This document shows positions 11,401 through 23,355 of a stretch of 64,000 nt of DNA, in pieces. Source of the DNA: Inia geoffrensis (Eukaryota > Chordata > Mammalia > Artiodactyla > Iniidae). The stretch is from positions 22,598,680-22,662,679 of the forward strand of contig CM070913.1 of assembly GCA_036417435.1 (NCBI GenBank), written 5' to 3'. The position numbers and the translations under genes were made by a program. The notes beneath the pieces are model-generated. The model worked only from the letters and a program-made list of their open reading frames with translations, was not told where the DNA came from and did not search any database. The first letter of the stretch is position 1. Each line of letters begins with the position of its first letter.

Positions 11401-12905
11401 TTTTGCCTTTGCAGGTATTAGAACACAGAAAGGAAAGCATGCTGTACTTCTTGTTTCCTAGCACGTTCTCTCAATAGTTTTGAAGGCCCTATTCCTGTGG
11501 CTGCACCAGAGGAGAACTTGAGATCTGCAGCCCAGCATGTACCCCACCAGTCTCCCTTTCTCAGCGTCACCATCAGTGTTTACTCACGGTTCTCTTGGAG
11601 ACTGCCTTACTTGGCTTTGGGGAGAGGGAGGCACCCTCCATGGCTACAGAGACATGAGGGAAGAGACTTTCATCATGAACACGGACTTCACCAAAGACTA
11701 GTTACTACCCATCCATCTTCAACTCAGTTCATTTCTTAATTTGACTGGGGACAGTTCGGAGATGGAGCCCCTCTGGGAAAGTGCTTATCACCAATAGTTT
11801 CAAGCTCAGCTTTGGACCTTGGCCATGTTTCTGGGACAACAGGAAACATCCCTCTCTACATCCTATTATATCAGTGTCATACTTTGTAATTTATCATCTT
11901 CACTTGAACTCACCAAACTCTTCCTGGTGTTCTTCTCCTCATCCCATGCTGGTTCAGATGGTGGTTGTGAATAGAGCTAGCAGTTTCCCAGGCTTACAGC
12001 CTGGGCCCTTAACCCTGGCCAGTTACCCACAAAATATGTCCACAGGCCTTAACCAGGACATCATGGTGTGAGGGAAAGGACAGTCATAACATAGGTCTGA
12101 ACCTTGGCTTGTAGATCCAGGGCTGACCATCTGTGACCATGATGTCTCTAGTCCTCTAGAAATCGTCACTCTTTGTTGTCCATTTCTAGAACAAAAGTTT
12201 GGAATAGATTAATGATTATCAAACTTCTTTTGAGTAACAGAAGCCATTTTTCACATTGGCTATTGAAATCTAGATCCTCCTTAATTCCCAGCTGCAATAG
12301 TCCTTAAGGCATCTACGTGAAGCATGAGGACTCCATGGTACAAAATTTGAGACCTACTGAAGCAGAATCTCATATAGCTCTCCTTTCAACTTTAAAATTA
12401 TTTTGAGCATGGCTATCTCTGCAAAGACAGGGCCCACTGTTAACACACAACTTCATGTTTATGTCTGACTTTCTGAATGTCAATTTCATATTGGGCTCAC
12501 GATCAGTAAGCCATGCCATCTCTCTGCATATTTTCAAATTGTTACGGATGCTTTTAGAAATCAAAGATTGCTGATGTTTATGTCTAACCGTATTTTATTT
12601 GCAAAGTTAATACTTTGAAAACTGCTGCTTTCATAGCTTTTTCCCATGAGCTGGACACTAGTCTCTTGAGAGGCGATCTGAAACAAGGAGCTTCCGGGTC
12701 AAAAAAGTTGAAAAAATGCAGTATTACATGTCTTCCTCTTAGAGATTTATGAAGCGCTCAGAGAAGTTCTGTAGAAAGCAACATGTTTAACTCAGTATTT
12801 CCTAAACATTTGACCACAGAACCCATTGTTTGCCCATATAACATTAATTAACATCCTGTAGAAACAGTGTTCCTTCTAATACGTTCCGCAAACCATTGCC
12901 TTTGA
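8400..12905. other. Unassigned DNA with low-complexity patches
   Basis: No gene recognised over 4.5 kb. It holds an A-run at 9944-9960, a (TG)n patch near 10928-10942, and a possible hAT-type remnant at 12205-12360 (ends CATGGTACAAAATTTGAGAC). Two 108-codon + strand frames (10522-10848, 10893-11219) look like chance ORFs in C/T-rich DNA. Confidence 0.45.
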
Positions 12906-12909
12906 GGAG

Positions 12910-13127
12910 AGATCAACACACTTCTTCTGAAAAGGGCTGGATGATAAATATTTTAGGCTTTGTGGGTTCCACTGACTGTTGCAACTACTCAACTCTGCCA
13001 TTGCAGCGCAAAAGCAGCCATAGCCAATATCTAAACAAATGGGCGTGGCTGTGTTCCAATAAAACCTTATTTATAAAAACAGGCAGTGGGAGAGGTTTGG
13101 CCTGTGGGCTGTGGTTTGCTGCCCCAG
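12910..13127 (+). repeat. hAT-like interspersed repeat, copy 1
   Basis: AAAGGGCTGGATGATAAATA, TTTTAGGCTTTGTGGGTTCC, GCAACTACTCAACTCTGCC, GGGCGTGGCTGTGTTCCAAT, AAAACCTTATTTATAAAAAC and GGCCTGTGGGCTGTGGTTTG follow a common mammalian repeat whose intact ends read CAG..GGTTGGCAAACT. I judge it a non-autonomous hAT-type element. Copies 2 and 3 are at 27275 and 36565. Confidence 0.7.
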
Positions 13128-13569
13128 TTCCTCCATTCAACAAGTGAGATTTATTCTGACTAGGGAAGGTATTATCACAAATAGTGAAATAATAGCTTAG
13201 TTCTTTTCTAAGCTGTTCAAATTTTGCTGAACTTCAGAGACTAAGCCACTGAGGATACCAGACTTCCCTGAACTTCTTGCAATTTGGAGCTGGCTAAGTG
13301 ACTCATTTCGTGCTACCTCTTTTACCAGATATTTATTTAGCTGTAAACTCCTTGCCCAGCTCTTGCTCTATATTGCTAAGCATCAGCTGTTTTCACCATG
13401 ATGAAAGGCAGGCAGCAAATAGGAGATGTAGCAACCACCTTAGTGTCAACTCAATTATTGTATCTGAAATGAACCATCCATATTTTTCAAGCTCTCAGAA
13501 GGAAAATGCTGTAAATATAATCAGAGGCATTCAGACAATCTTGGCCATTTCCCGAATGGTTTACCAGAA

Positions 13570-14120
13570 TTAAATACCATATTAGTTGTTTATAGTAGCC
13601 TAACAAATAATTCTAGAAACTTGGTGGCTTAAAACAGCAAACATTTATAATTTCACAGTGAGTATGACTTAATCTCGGCAGCTTAGCTCAGCTCCCTGGC
13701 TCAGGATCTCTCCCAAAGCTGCCACTAAGGTGTTTGCAGGGCTGCAGTCTCATCTTAGGGTTCAACTGTGGGAGGATCTGCTTCCAAACTAATTCACATG
13801 GAAGTTCTAGGGCCCTCGAGACATCAGTTTCCATGTGGTCCTCTTTGCAGGGCTGTTCACAGCCCACCACCCGATTCCTTCCAAGGGAAGGCTGAGAGAG
13901 AGAGAGAGGGGAGAGAGAGAAAGAAGTGCACAGGACAGAAATCAGGGTTTTTTTTTGGCAACCTAATCTTAAAAGTGACAAACCATCATTTTTGTATATT
14001 CTACTCATTAGAAACATGTCACTAGGTCCAGGCTGTAATCAAGGGAGGGGACTCTACACACCTATGAATACTGGGAAGTAGAGATCCTTGGAGGTTGTCT
14101 TAGAGGCTGTCTACCACATA
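13570..14120 (-). mobile_element. MaLR-like LTR, reversed
   Basis: CTTGGTGGCTTAAAACAGCA, TCAGGATCTCTCCCAAAGCT, a GAGA-rich patch (13890-13922), GTCACTAGGTCCAGGCTGTA, AATCAAGGGAGGGGACTCTA and GAGGCTGTCTACCACATA read in order as the reverse complement of an MLT1-type LTR. No internal region is attached. Confidence is lower for the subfamily than for the class. Confidence 0.6.
13888..13922. repeat. (GA)n simple repeat inside the LTR
   Basis: GAGAGAGAGAGAG with interruptions, at the position where related LTRs often carry a polypurine patch. Confidence 0.75.
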
Positions 14121-14690
14121 CACTAAATTCATCTAAGGTAATATTGTCATTTTAAAATTTCTATCTACAATGAGGGTTCAAAGTACCTGGACTTGAGGAG
14201 CAGGGGAATATGCCTCAGTCATAGTGGAAGCATTAGACTGTGTCTCCATGAGGGCTTGAGATGAGAGGAAAGGAGAAGGAATATGAGTGTGTGGCTTGCC
14301 AGGTGGCTGGAGGAGAAGAGAAGGATAAGGCAAGAGGTTATGCAAGTATTTTTCTAGAGTACTATGTCCTCACTTGGAAGAGAAAGAGCAGAAGGGAAGT
14401 TGTCTGGAGGAGATCTGGCCAGTGGGCTCCTTCACAAATGCCTTCTTATCCTGCTATACCTCAAGCATGGTTCCCCTTTTCCTGCTCATTCCTCAGTGCT
14501 TTGGTTTAAAACACACCCCAAGGACGAAAGGACCACATTCTCCCAACACTCACCCATGTTTATCACCCACTAGCTATGATCTGTTATTGCCAAAATAATT
14601 TGATAAAGTTTTATCATTTTGATTGTCTAATTGGCCAATAAATAAATCACAAAGAAAAAGGAAAATCTGCAACTCAGCCCCATACAAGGG
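14120..14690. other. Unassigned DNA
   Basis: Purine-rich at 14260-14420, then AT-rich. Overlapping ORFs of 69-82 codons on one strand are typical of purine-rich non-coding DNA. Confidence 0.4.
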
Positions 14691-15100
14691 ACTAAAGGGA
14701 ATACAATTATATGCTATATCTCCTGCTTTTGATGATCTTATATTCCAATTATGGCAATGAGGCAAACATATGGAAACAGTTATGTTAAAATTAAAGATTT
14801 AAATAACAGTTCAGGATAACAATGGAAGGAATATCATAAGGCTGCGTATGATTAATTACCAGCTGAATTATATAGAATTCATCATGATTGGAATTCAGAG
14901 GAGGAAGAAGGATAGTTGTGAGGGAGGTGATCAGGGAACACGTTGTGAAGCACACGAGAAGGATCTGGAGAGGGAGAGGGAAGGTAAGGGCATTCCAGGT
15001 GGATGGAATGGCACGAGGAAACATAGGAAGGCGAGACAGGTGTCTGGGGGAAACAGTGAGTTAACCAGTTTGGAGAGTGGGTTTTTGGAGCCGAGGAGTC
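14690..15100 (-). repeat. L2 LINE fragment, reversed
   Basis: GTGAGGGAGGTGATCAGGGA, AGGGCATTCCAGGTGGATGG and CAGTTTGGAGAGTGGGTTTT follow the reverse complement of the L2 3' end (gain-of-weight style GGTCAGGGAAGGCCT... and GGGCATTCCAGGCAGAGGGA motifs). Confidence 0.55.
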
Positions 15101-15755
15101 TGAGACAAAGTAAATGGTAAGTCAGACAGCCATGCAGGAACAGGTTGAGTTTAATTATCTAACCTGTGCTGGGCCCCTGAGGCAGATGGCTTGCCAACAA
15201 ACTTGCATGAATTACCCTCTATTAAAATTTTTAAAAAGGGGTAAGTTCCAGGTTGATTCACTGAACATCTTGGGCTCACAAGCCGTGCCTGTCTTTTAAT
15301 AGCAAGTGTGGCAAATGGAAACGGTACCTGGGCTTTGTCTCCATAGCAGCGACTCAGAAAAGCCTTGATGACATCCAGCTGAAAGAGACCGAACCGTCGT
15401 CCCCCACCTCCGCAACCCCCCAACCCGCCCCCCGGAAGATGGGGAGGCAATAAAGAGAATAGGCATGGCTGCTGTTTCAAGAGACTGCCAGGATCAGGGA
15501 GATGGGGGTCCTGAGAACCAGGAGATCCTGGCTGATGGAGAGTTGGGAAGAGGACTCAGTGTAGCATCACTGTCAAGTCAGATTCAAATTTAGAGCAACA
15601 GCAAATGGGGACACTGGGCCCCTTAGTTCACACTCTGCCAGCTCAAAGCCAAAGAGAACTTGGCACTGGGGAGAAGCCTCCCAGAACCTTCACAAAAGTT
15701 CTTACAAAAATTCCCAAGTGAATGTGAGATCTAATTCAGTCCCCTCAAGACTTCC
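15100..15755. other. Unassigned DNA with a C-rich patch
   Basis: No gene seen. A C-rich tract at 15411-15432 (CCCCC, CCCCCC, CCC, CCCCCC runs) gives the complementary strand a G-rich character, but one loop is too long for a classical four-tract G-quadruplex. Confidence 0.45.
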
Positions 15756-15945
15756 TACCTGTTACTTAACTTCTCTAGATTCTGTCTGCTTATCTTTAAA
15801 AGAGGGATAACAGTATAACTTACATCATCCATAGGGCTGTTCTGAGAATCCAGTGAGCCCAGGCATGTAAAAGATTTACAAAGTGACTTGTAAAAAGTTC
15901 TCAGTAACTGTTAGGTACAATTAATGTAACTGTTGTTATTCTATC
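15755..15945 (+). repeat. MIR SINE
   Basis: GTTACTTAACTTCTCTAGAT, CTTATCTTTAAAAGAGGGAT, AACAGTATAACTTACATCAT, AGGGCTGTTCTGAGAATCCA and CATGTAAAAGATTTACAAAG track the MIR consensus closely. Confidence 0.8.
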
Positions 15946-18570
15946 CTTCCCAGCCTCTCCAGATCTCTGTCACAAGAGCATGGAGCAAAGAAGTGGGTGT
16001 TTTCTCTTAGATTTAGATCACTTTGAAGGGCTTGGAATGACCCAAAGAGGGCTTAACCCTTGAATGTCTCTGGGTTTTAGAATGTCAGAAAACATCACCG
16101 TCCCCCTTCCTTCTTCTTTCCTTCCTTCAGAAAACTACATTCTGAGTGCGATCTCTGTGCCAAGCACTTGGCTACACATTTCTAGAATTTCTCAGCTCTG
16201 GACACACAGACTCCGAGAAAGCCAATATTTAAGTCCTGCTTTCTGAGGCATCAGTGATCCTGTTTAGGTGTGAGTTCAGAGTAAATGAGTTAACAGGGTC
16301 TCTCAATAGATAGGAAAAAATGATTTCACTTTAAGAAAGAAGACAAAAATACGTGGCCTACGTGTACAGTTGGGAAGTTAATTCCAGTTGTGTGTCTGGA
16401 GGAGGAGAAGGCAGCGGTGAGTGTCCAGAGGTGGTGGGCCAGCAGGCAGGCAGCGCGGGGACTGGGACCAAGGCCTCCTGATGCAGGGCGGATGTGCACA
16501 CAGCAAGCAGCACCTCCGTCTACAGCCTGGGGCTCATTTCTGCACCTGGCCCAACTTCCCAACCCCGTCGGGTGTTAACTTGCTGGGAGGAGAGCTCCGT
16601 GAAGGCGACAGGACCCAACTTCTTCTAATTATTTTTCTATGGTATTATGGTCATGACTCTGCCATTTAATGTATTCTGACTGACAACAATGTGTGAAGTG
16701 TTCCGCAGACCACAGAATTAAGCGTGGCCGTTGCCTATTATGCAATAGGGGGAAACCTTAATTCTACGTGTACACAAGATCCTCAGAGAGCAAGGGAAGG
16801 CGCTGAGGAGTGAACAGCAGGGGGCATCTCCTCAATCCCCGATTTGGTGGCCTTGATTTCAGGCTCCATCCAGAGGACCCTCTCTCTGGTTGCCCCAAAG
16901 GGCACTGATTTCTGACACCTCAAGAATGCCTTTTAAAAATAAGTGAGCATTCAGAAAGTACCTGAAAGATTTTAAGGATTTCAGTTGTTTCAGATATACA
17001 GAACAGTCGGGCAGACTGCAGTGAGGAGAGACCCCCAACAAATTAGGACCGATAATAGCTGGGAATATATTACATCTCCCGTTTTGCTAATAAGCAAGTA
17101 ACTGGGAGACTAACGGTCGACAAGAGTTCAGTCTGGACCTTGCCCAGCATTTATGGCATCCCAAATTAGCAACAAGCGTCATCAAGCATATGGACAGGGA
17201 GGAATTCCAGAGGAACCAACTCATTGCTCTCCAAATAGGTGGACAGAGGATGTAGTGAGGGGTCAGAAGTGGAGGGGACAGGCACAGGAAACCTTTGTGG
17301 TGTCATTTCTGTCCCAGAACAGGATGCCGGAAGGAGAGGAGTCAAAGCAAAGGGAAGTCTAGCATCATAGTACAAAACGTTATCAGGACTGATTGGATTT
17401 TAATTGTTTCATTTTTTAGGGCAAGGGCTGTGTGATCACTGAGCCACTGAATCACTATTGTATTACATTTTTTTAAAGTTTATTTTTAATTTAAAGTCAA
17501 TAAATGAAAGGTTGAACAAACAAAGGTAGAGGTGGGGGTGAAGTCAAGAAGGAGCTTGTAAAAAAAACACAACCACTGAGGGACTTTTCTGCAGGACTTC
17601 CTCAAGCTACTTCTCTCGCTGGACATCTAGGTCATAATTTGGAGCTCCAGTTCTGGCTTTGGCCCCAGTCAGATTCTCTGGGTGTCCAGTCTTACCAGGT
17701 CATCTTCCCCAGAGGAGCTTAGCTGATAAACTCTATTCACCCAGAGAGTAAAAACTTCCAGCATCGCCTGGACTATGTGAGGTTCCCCTCCCCCATACAA
17801 TTCTGATGTTTAGCACTAAAGAACAACTGATAGTGTCACCTCCCACCCCAATTTATGAAGAACCCATGGAAAGCCATATCCCTTTACAAATGAATCTCCC
17901 ATGGAAGGTCCCAGTCTATATCCACTAGAGAGAAAGAGCTTAGGGCTTATGTAACACCACCCAGAGTCACATGTCCCCAAGTGCAAGAGAGTTGGGGGTT
18001 GGAGAAAAGAGTTCACAATCATGCCCTTGGAATATGGAAAGTTTTCAGCATCTGAAAGTGTCCTCTCAAGTTGATGCACGATTGTGTTCCAAGTTCTTCC
18101 AGTAGCTCCCAAACTCAATCTGAGGTCTTTGGAACAACTTGCGTGGTGCTCAGGGGATACCCATCTGCTATTGTCCTGACTATTTGCATTTTAATCACTG
18201 GACTCTAGTCCAGAGAACCTGCATTAAACCACCCTCCATTCCCTGGTGGAGTACAGGAAACTCTACATTGGGAATTTCCTATTCTTATGTCCTCCCATCT
18301 CTTCCGGATGGCACTAAAACTGGGACAACAAAAAGCTGAGTGTAGGCATGATACACGATGGGAAATGATGGGCTCCATGGGATGGATGGTATCCCCAGCC
18401 CCTCCCACAGGAAAGCAGGTCTAGTCACTCAGCTCCAGCACTAGAGCTGGGCCATTTTCTGAATATAAGAAATGTAAGGGATACGTAGACTTTCTTTAGA
18501 CAATTCAGCTATTATACTCTCAACTCTCAGATCAAGTTGATGGCAAAGATTTGAGAAGGGAAAACATCAT
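15945..18570. other. Unassigned DNA, no gene seen
   Basis: About 2.6 kb. 16380-16620 is GC-richer with overlapping 62-82 codon frames on both strands and no recognisable domain. 17465-17500 is T/A-rich. A possible L2/MIR scrap lies near 16135-16200. A 100-codon minus-strand frame at 17816-18118 matches nothing I know. Confidence 0.45.
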
Positions 18571-18574
18571 TCAT

Positions 18575-19320
18575 TTTGTTTTCATTCATTCAACAAATAC
18601 CTACTGGATACCTACTCTGGGCCAAGCACTGTGTTGGATGCTGGGAATAAAAGAGTCAGCGAGCCAGCCATTTGTCTACCCTTATGGATAAAACACAATA
18701 AATGAATAAGATGATTTCAAATTATGATAAGCGCTATGAAGGTAACCAGCAAGGGACTGAAGTAGAGGAGGTGGAATACTTTAGATGGGTGGTCAAGTCC
18801 TGCTTAAAGAGGTGGTATTTAACCTCAAAAGGATGAGAAAGAGTTTTGTAAGCAAAAACTGGGAAGGAGAGGGAGAGAGTTTTGCGGGGAAAGCAAATAG
18901 CATGTGCATAGCCTTAAGGGAAGAAAGCCTGTGTGTTCCAGACATTGAATGAAAGAAGCCCAGTGGAGGGTTATGACCCCAGGAGTCTGAGTCAAGCCTG
19001 GAAAGAGAAGCAAGGACCAGATCAAGGATGGCCTTAAACTTTAGAGTGGGAAGTGGGGATTTTATTCTTCCCACTGTGATGGATGGAAATCTATCAAAGA
19101 GATGTAATTGAGGCTTATTAAATGAATGAAGGGGAGTGAAGTGATACAATTAATACCCTTTTACTTGTGTGTCTGTTGAGAATAGATTGGAGGAGTGAGA
19201 AGAGAAGCAAAGAGACTGGCTGGGAGGTGTTGCCATAATCCAGGTGAGGGGGAGGGTGGCCTGGACCAGTGCTTGGCAGTGGAGGTGGAGAGAAGTGATA
19301 TAATTGATTTAAATCAACCA
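18575..19320 (-). repeat. L2 LINE 3' end, reversed, ~750 bp
   Basis: Begins with the reversed tail (CATTCATTCAACAAATACCT, TGGGCCAAGCACTGTGTTGG, GATAAGCGCTATGAAGG) and continues through AGGTGGTATTTAACCTCAAA, CATGTGCATAGCCTTAAGGG, AGATCAAGGATGGCCTTAAA, TGTTGCCATAATCCAGGTGA and GGCAGTGGAGGTGGAGAGAA. This is the full reversed order of the L2 3' region. The 117-118 codon minus-strand frames here are L2 remnants without a conserved domain. Confidence 0.85.
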
Positions 19321-20035
19321 GATGCTTGATCCAAATAATGTCAAATGAGTGTATTGTCCTCTCTTCATGTTTTACATTCCAATCATTTCTGCATAAAACC
19401 AAGTGGAAAAACAAGAGGGGAAAGGCAATTAAGGGGTAAAATGTTAATATAAAAACAGTAAAATTCTCCAAAGTTGACTTCTAAATATCTTCCTGAAATC
19501 CATCAAGATTTTTTTCAAAGTGATTCTTATAAGCAGGCACATCTTCTCCGGACTGAAATGACCAGTGTTAATTTTTGGAGAGGCACTGCTTCAGTCAGAA
19601 TGGCCAACAGGCTATGAAAGAATCTGAGGTCTAAGTCAACCAAATGTGGAGGAAATCTGGAGCCCTGGAATGAATATTTTTCCAAAAGGTTATAAGATTA
19701 ATCACAAACTGATTTACAAATGACACTGTCTGGTATGGTAGTTTGAAAGAATCATCATTTTAAAACAAATTTTAAATGGTATTTTTCATGAAATTATAAA
19801 GACAATTTGATCCATGATCATGAAGTTTTCCAACTGACATATCCTGTGGACACCCGTTGGCCCACACCTGACCTTGGATCCTGTGCCGTTTGCCCTTCTT
19901 AACCTCACTCTCTTACCTAGTTTGGCTTCTCCAAGTCTCCTCACTAAGCTATTCAGATCACTATTACAAAATGTTTACACAGATCCTTTGGTTCTCTTGA
20001 TAATGTTACTGGCAATATTAAAGACTTTTTTTTAA
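19320..20035. other. Unassigned AT-rich DNA
   Basis: No gene or nameable repeat; one (T)8 run leads into the SINE tail at 20035. Confidence 0.45.
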
Positions 20036-20399
20036 AACTTATTTTAAAAATTAATTTTATTTATATTTATTTATTTACTTGTTTGTTTGTTTGTTTTTGG
20101 TTGCGTTGCATCTTTCTTGCTGTGCACGGGTTTTCTCTAGTTGCGGCGAGTGGGGGCTACTCTTCTTTGCGGTGTGCGGGCTTCTCATTGCCGTGGCTTC
20201 TCTTGTTGCGGAGCATGAGCTCTAGGCGCGCAGGCTTCAGTAATTGTGGCACGTGGGCTTCAGTAGTTGTGGTGTGTGGGCTCTAGAGTGCAGGCTCAGT
20301 AGTTGTGGCGCACGGGCTCTGTTGCTCTGTGGCATGTGGGATCTTCCCGGACCAGTGCTCACACCCGTGTCCCCTGCATTGGCAGGTGGGTTCTTAACC
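20035..20399 (-). mobile_element. CHR-1-type long SINE, 5'-truncated
   Basis: A reversed tail of TTTA and (GTTT)n units (about 20060-20097) precedes a body with GTTGCGTTGCATCTTTCTTG, TCTAGTTGCGGCGAGTGGGG, GGCTTCTCATTGCCGTGGCT, TGTGGGATCTTCCCGGACCA and CTGCATTGGCAGGTGGGTTC, ending TTAACCACTGG. This is the long cetartiodactyl tRNA-Glu-derived SINE. About 15-20 bases of the tRNA-like head (GGCTTCCCTGGTGGC) are missing at the right end. Confidence 0.85.
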
Positions 20400-20675
20400 A
20401 CTGGCTTTTAGATATATCTTTTATGGTGTGTATTTTGCTTGGACAGGAAAGATGTCTTTGATTAAAGTTTGAAAACCTTTATAACATGACACACCACACA
20501 GGTCACACTTTTCTAAATTAGAAAGTTTAAGACCTAAGGATATGTACTGGTTCATATTTCTAGATTTTTTTATGTTATTCTTTCTTTAGTCTGTTGAGAT
20601 ATCCAGACCAAAGCTTAAACGTAATGCATTTCAATTTCATGGCTTTATATATATATATTGTGTAGTTTTGCTTTG

Positions 20676-20794
20676 TTTTCTTTTTTGGCCACGCTGGGCA
20701 GCTTGCAGGATCTTAGTTCCCCAACCAGGGATTGAACCGGGGCCATGGCGGTGAAAGCACCAAGTCCTAACCACTGGACCACCAGGGAATTCCT
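20676..20794 (-). mobile_element. Short CHR-type SINE
   Basis: Reversed body TTTTTTGGCCACGCTGGGCA, GGATCTTAGTTCCCCAACCA, GGGATTGAACC, AAAGCACCAAGTCCTAACCA, CTGGACCACCAGGGAATTCC. An 11-bp TSD CATGGCTTTAT flanks it (20638-20648 and 20796-20806), with 27 bases of A/T-rich tail between the left TSD and the T-run. Confidence 0.85.
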
Positions 20795-20806
20795 CCATGG
20801 CTTTAT

Positions 20807-21495
20807 GTTTTTTATGAACATGTTGTTTATGTTTTTAAGTTTCTACTCATATCACCACCATTATAGACAGTGAATTAATGACTCAATTTTCTTCAATTTT
20901 ACCATAGAATAGTATTGGAGTTTGTGTAATATGCAAAGTAAGAATTATAGCACTTGTTAGTCACTAATTGGTTCTTTCCCCAAAGCAGAATCTAACTGGC
21001 TCTGTTCATCTTCATCTTTTTTGGTTAAAGCTTTCATTCCAGGCCTCTTCATAGGAGGCTGACAAACCCACGTGTTGTTTGCCTTTGGTCAGGTGCCCAC
21101 TCTTTGCTCCAATCAGCTGAGGGCAGAGAACCATGACCAAAGAACAAGGAAGGAAGCTCCCAGGGCAGCCTTGCTCAGCAGCAGCTATGGACAGGAGTCC
21201 TTGGAAGGGTTTGTGGTTGTGATAGGTACTGGAAGTCTTGACTCATGCTGTGGATCATGTAAGAATAGTTTATTGCGAGAGTACCTGTTGTAAATACCTC
21301 TGATACATGCCTTTTCATTGGCGTGAACATTGAAGATAGCAGTACAGTGAAGCTCCAGGGACTGAAAAGATCCCATGAGTTGGAAATAAAATATTCAAAT
21401 TAAAAACTTGTATCACGGTCTTACAAATAACTTTAGGCTAAGTAGGCTTGAAATAAGTTCTACGGATTAATAGAAGAAATAGTTAAATATTGTTT
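20807..21495. other. Unassigned DNA
   Basis: No gene or nameable repeat. A 73-codon + frame at 21072-21293 is unrecognised. Confidence 0.45.
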
Positions 21496-21496
21496 C

Positions 21497-21690
21497 ATGG
21501 AAAGATCACTGGTTTAGGAACCAGGAAACATGGATAATCCTGGTTCTGAGACTTCATGGGCTCTTGGGATCCCAAGATCCCATGAAGTAGGAACCTACTT
21601 CAGTTTTCTGGCCTCTAGCGTCTTCCCTAGTCTATAAAATTAGTGTCGTAATGGATTACTTCTACTTCTAAGCCCTTCTAGACCTGAAAT
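21497..21690 (+). repeat. MIR-like SINE carrying a palindrome
   Basis: GATCACTGGTTTAGGAACCA, AATCCTGGTTCTGAGACTTC, CTTCAGTTTTCTGGCCTCTA, TCTATAAAATTAGTGTCGT and TTCTAAGCCCTTCTAGACC have MIR order. The segment that should read as the ..ACTTACTAGCTGTGTGACC.. region is replaced by the palindrome at 21551-21588. Confidence 0.6.
21551..21588. repeat. 38-bp near-perfect palindrome
   Basis: Two 19-base arms (21551-21569 and 21570-21588) with no spacer are reverse complements at 18 of 19 positions; the only mismatch is the 11th base of each arm. The centre is TGGGATCCCA. It can extrude as a cruciform or hairpin. Confidence 0.95.
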
Positions 21691-22890
21691 TTGAGAAACA
21701 AAATTGAGAATCAAAGTGAGATAAAAGCAGATGAGTTGTTAAGAAAAAAAAGTTCACAGTGAAATCAACAGTTATTTATGAATCATCTACTGTGATATTC
21801 CATGTGTTTTATATATATATTGACTTTTTATTCTCATCAAAGCACTATGGATTTATCTCCATTTTACAACAAGTAGGGAAGATGAGATACCATGCCCCCA
21901 GACATACAAACTGTAAACAATGGAGAGGAGCAAATTGATCAGTTCTCCTCCCCCAAAAGGTTTTTTCATCATAGAAATTCTTCCTTAAATACAGGGAGAA
22001 ACAAATGCTTACAAAAAGATAAAGACAGGTAAAAAAATTAATGTTTTACACAGAAGTAACGTTAACATTTTCACTATAAAGACGTGGAGCTTGGACTGAA
22101 ATTTCTAAAGTGTGACTCAGAATTTGAACCTTTGCACTGATTGTTTTCACTCAGATTTTATGAAATCCGTAGGTGTGTGAGTTAACGGTGCTGGCCATGC
22201 ATAAACATCTACGTGCAAAGCAGCAAGGAATGCTCTGTTTATCACAGCTGCAGTCAAGCCAACGCAACTGTTTCTACCATTGAGGATGAAATTTGTAAAA
22301 CTCTGTCTCCCAAATAAAATAACATAAAATAAAATAAACCTCCTGTGAGATTGCCATTCCTTGGGGTTACCTGCTCAAATGCCATGTTCCTATCAGGTTT
22401 CCTTTGAAGTCTCTCAAAGGATTGGGGTACTAGAGGAGAGTCAGGTTCAAGGTTTTAAGTGTAAAGTTGCTTTAAGCAACCAATCAGCCAACGAACCAAC
22501 CAACCAAAAACACCAGATTAAAGCAACGCAAGAAGTCTTTGCCTCCTGTTTATATCTGTACCTCTTTGTTAACACAAGGCAGATAAGTATGCTAAGTGTA
22601 ATGGAAATCAAAGAGCTAAAATCTTATATTTACATAGATGAGTGTTATGCAACTTTTCAAAATCCTATCCGTTTTGGAAAAAAAAAATCTAAGTATTTGT
22701 CATGGCCCTATCTGCCTATGAGGAGCTGCCATCAGGTGAGAATCAACATAGAAGTTTTATTGAGTGTTGCTTTCTAAATAAAATTGTAGGTTCAGTGCTT
22801 TTTCACTATGCCTAGAAATGTGGATATATTCTTTCCAGGAGAGGCTGCCCCTCTGTGTTAACAACTGCTGGCATATGAGGTTCTTTAACC
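21690..22890. other. Unassigned DNA with a small reversed MIR scrap
   Basis: 21825-21915 includes TTATCTCCATTTTACAACAA, a reversed MIR core scrap. The 138-codon + frame at 22361-22777 contains runs such as NQSANEPTNQ from a (CCAA)n-like patch at 22485-22510 and has no recognisable domain; I treat it as chance. Confidence 0.45.
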
Positions 22891-22894
22891 AAGT

Positions 22895-23055
22895 TATCAC
22901 ATTGACTCTCTCACCAACCCTGTGAGGTTGGTAAGTAGAGCAGATGTTGTTAAATTCATTTAAACACAAGGAGACTGAGGCTCAAAGAGTACAGTTACTT
23001 GCCCAAATTCCAGTTAATAAGCAGTGAAGCCAGAACTTACTCATGGGAAAGTTCT
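22895..23055 (-). repeat. MIR SINE, reversed
   Basis: CCCTGTGAGGTTGGTAAGTA, GGAGACTGAGGCTCAAAGAG, TACAGTTACTTGCCCAAATT and AAGCAGTGAAGCCAGAACTT follow the reversed MIR core. Confidence 0.8.
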
Positions 23056-23214
23056 TTCCATTATGCTTTTACCACTATGGCATTGTTAACCAAAGCAAGA
23101 ATAGAATGAAGATGGCATTCATCTGGTGAATGGGAATTTGTAAATAACTGTGCTAAGAAATCTACTCTTTTGAAGAACAACCATCCACATTTGCTTCCTT
23201 TCACTCTTGGAAAG

Positions 23215-23303
23215 AATAAAAACCCACCACTATTTACAATAGCCAAGATATGGAAGCAACCTAAATGACGTCCATCAACAGAAGAATGGATAAAGAAAAT
23301 ATG

Positions 23304-23355
<52 letters not shown>

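Noticed and set aside
15411..15432. G-quadruplex on the minus strand
   Set aside because: Only three close tracts; the fourth needs a 10-base loop, outside the canonical pattern.
20060..20097. CRISPR-like or satellite array in the TTTA/GTTT units
   Set aside because: It is the reversed A-rich tail of a long SINE, and there are no spacers; CRISPR is not expected in mammalian DNA.
22361..22777. 138-codon ORF
   Set aside because: No domain, low-complexity Asn/Gln patch, no splice or promoter context; expected by chance in 64 kb.
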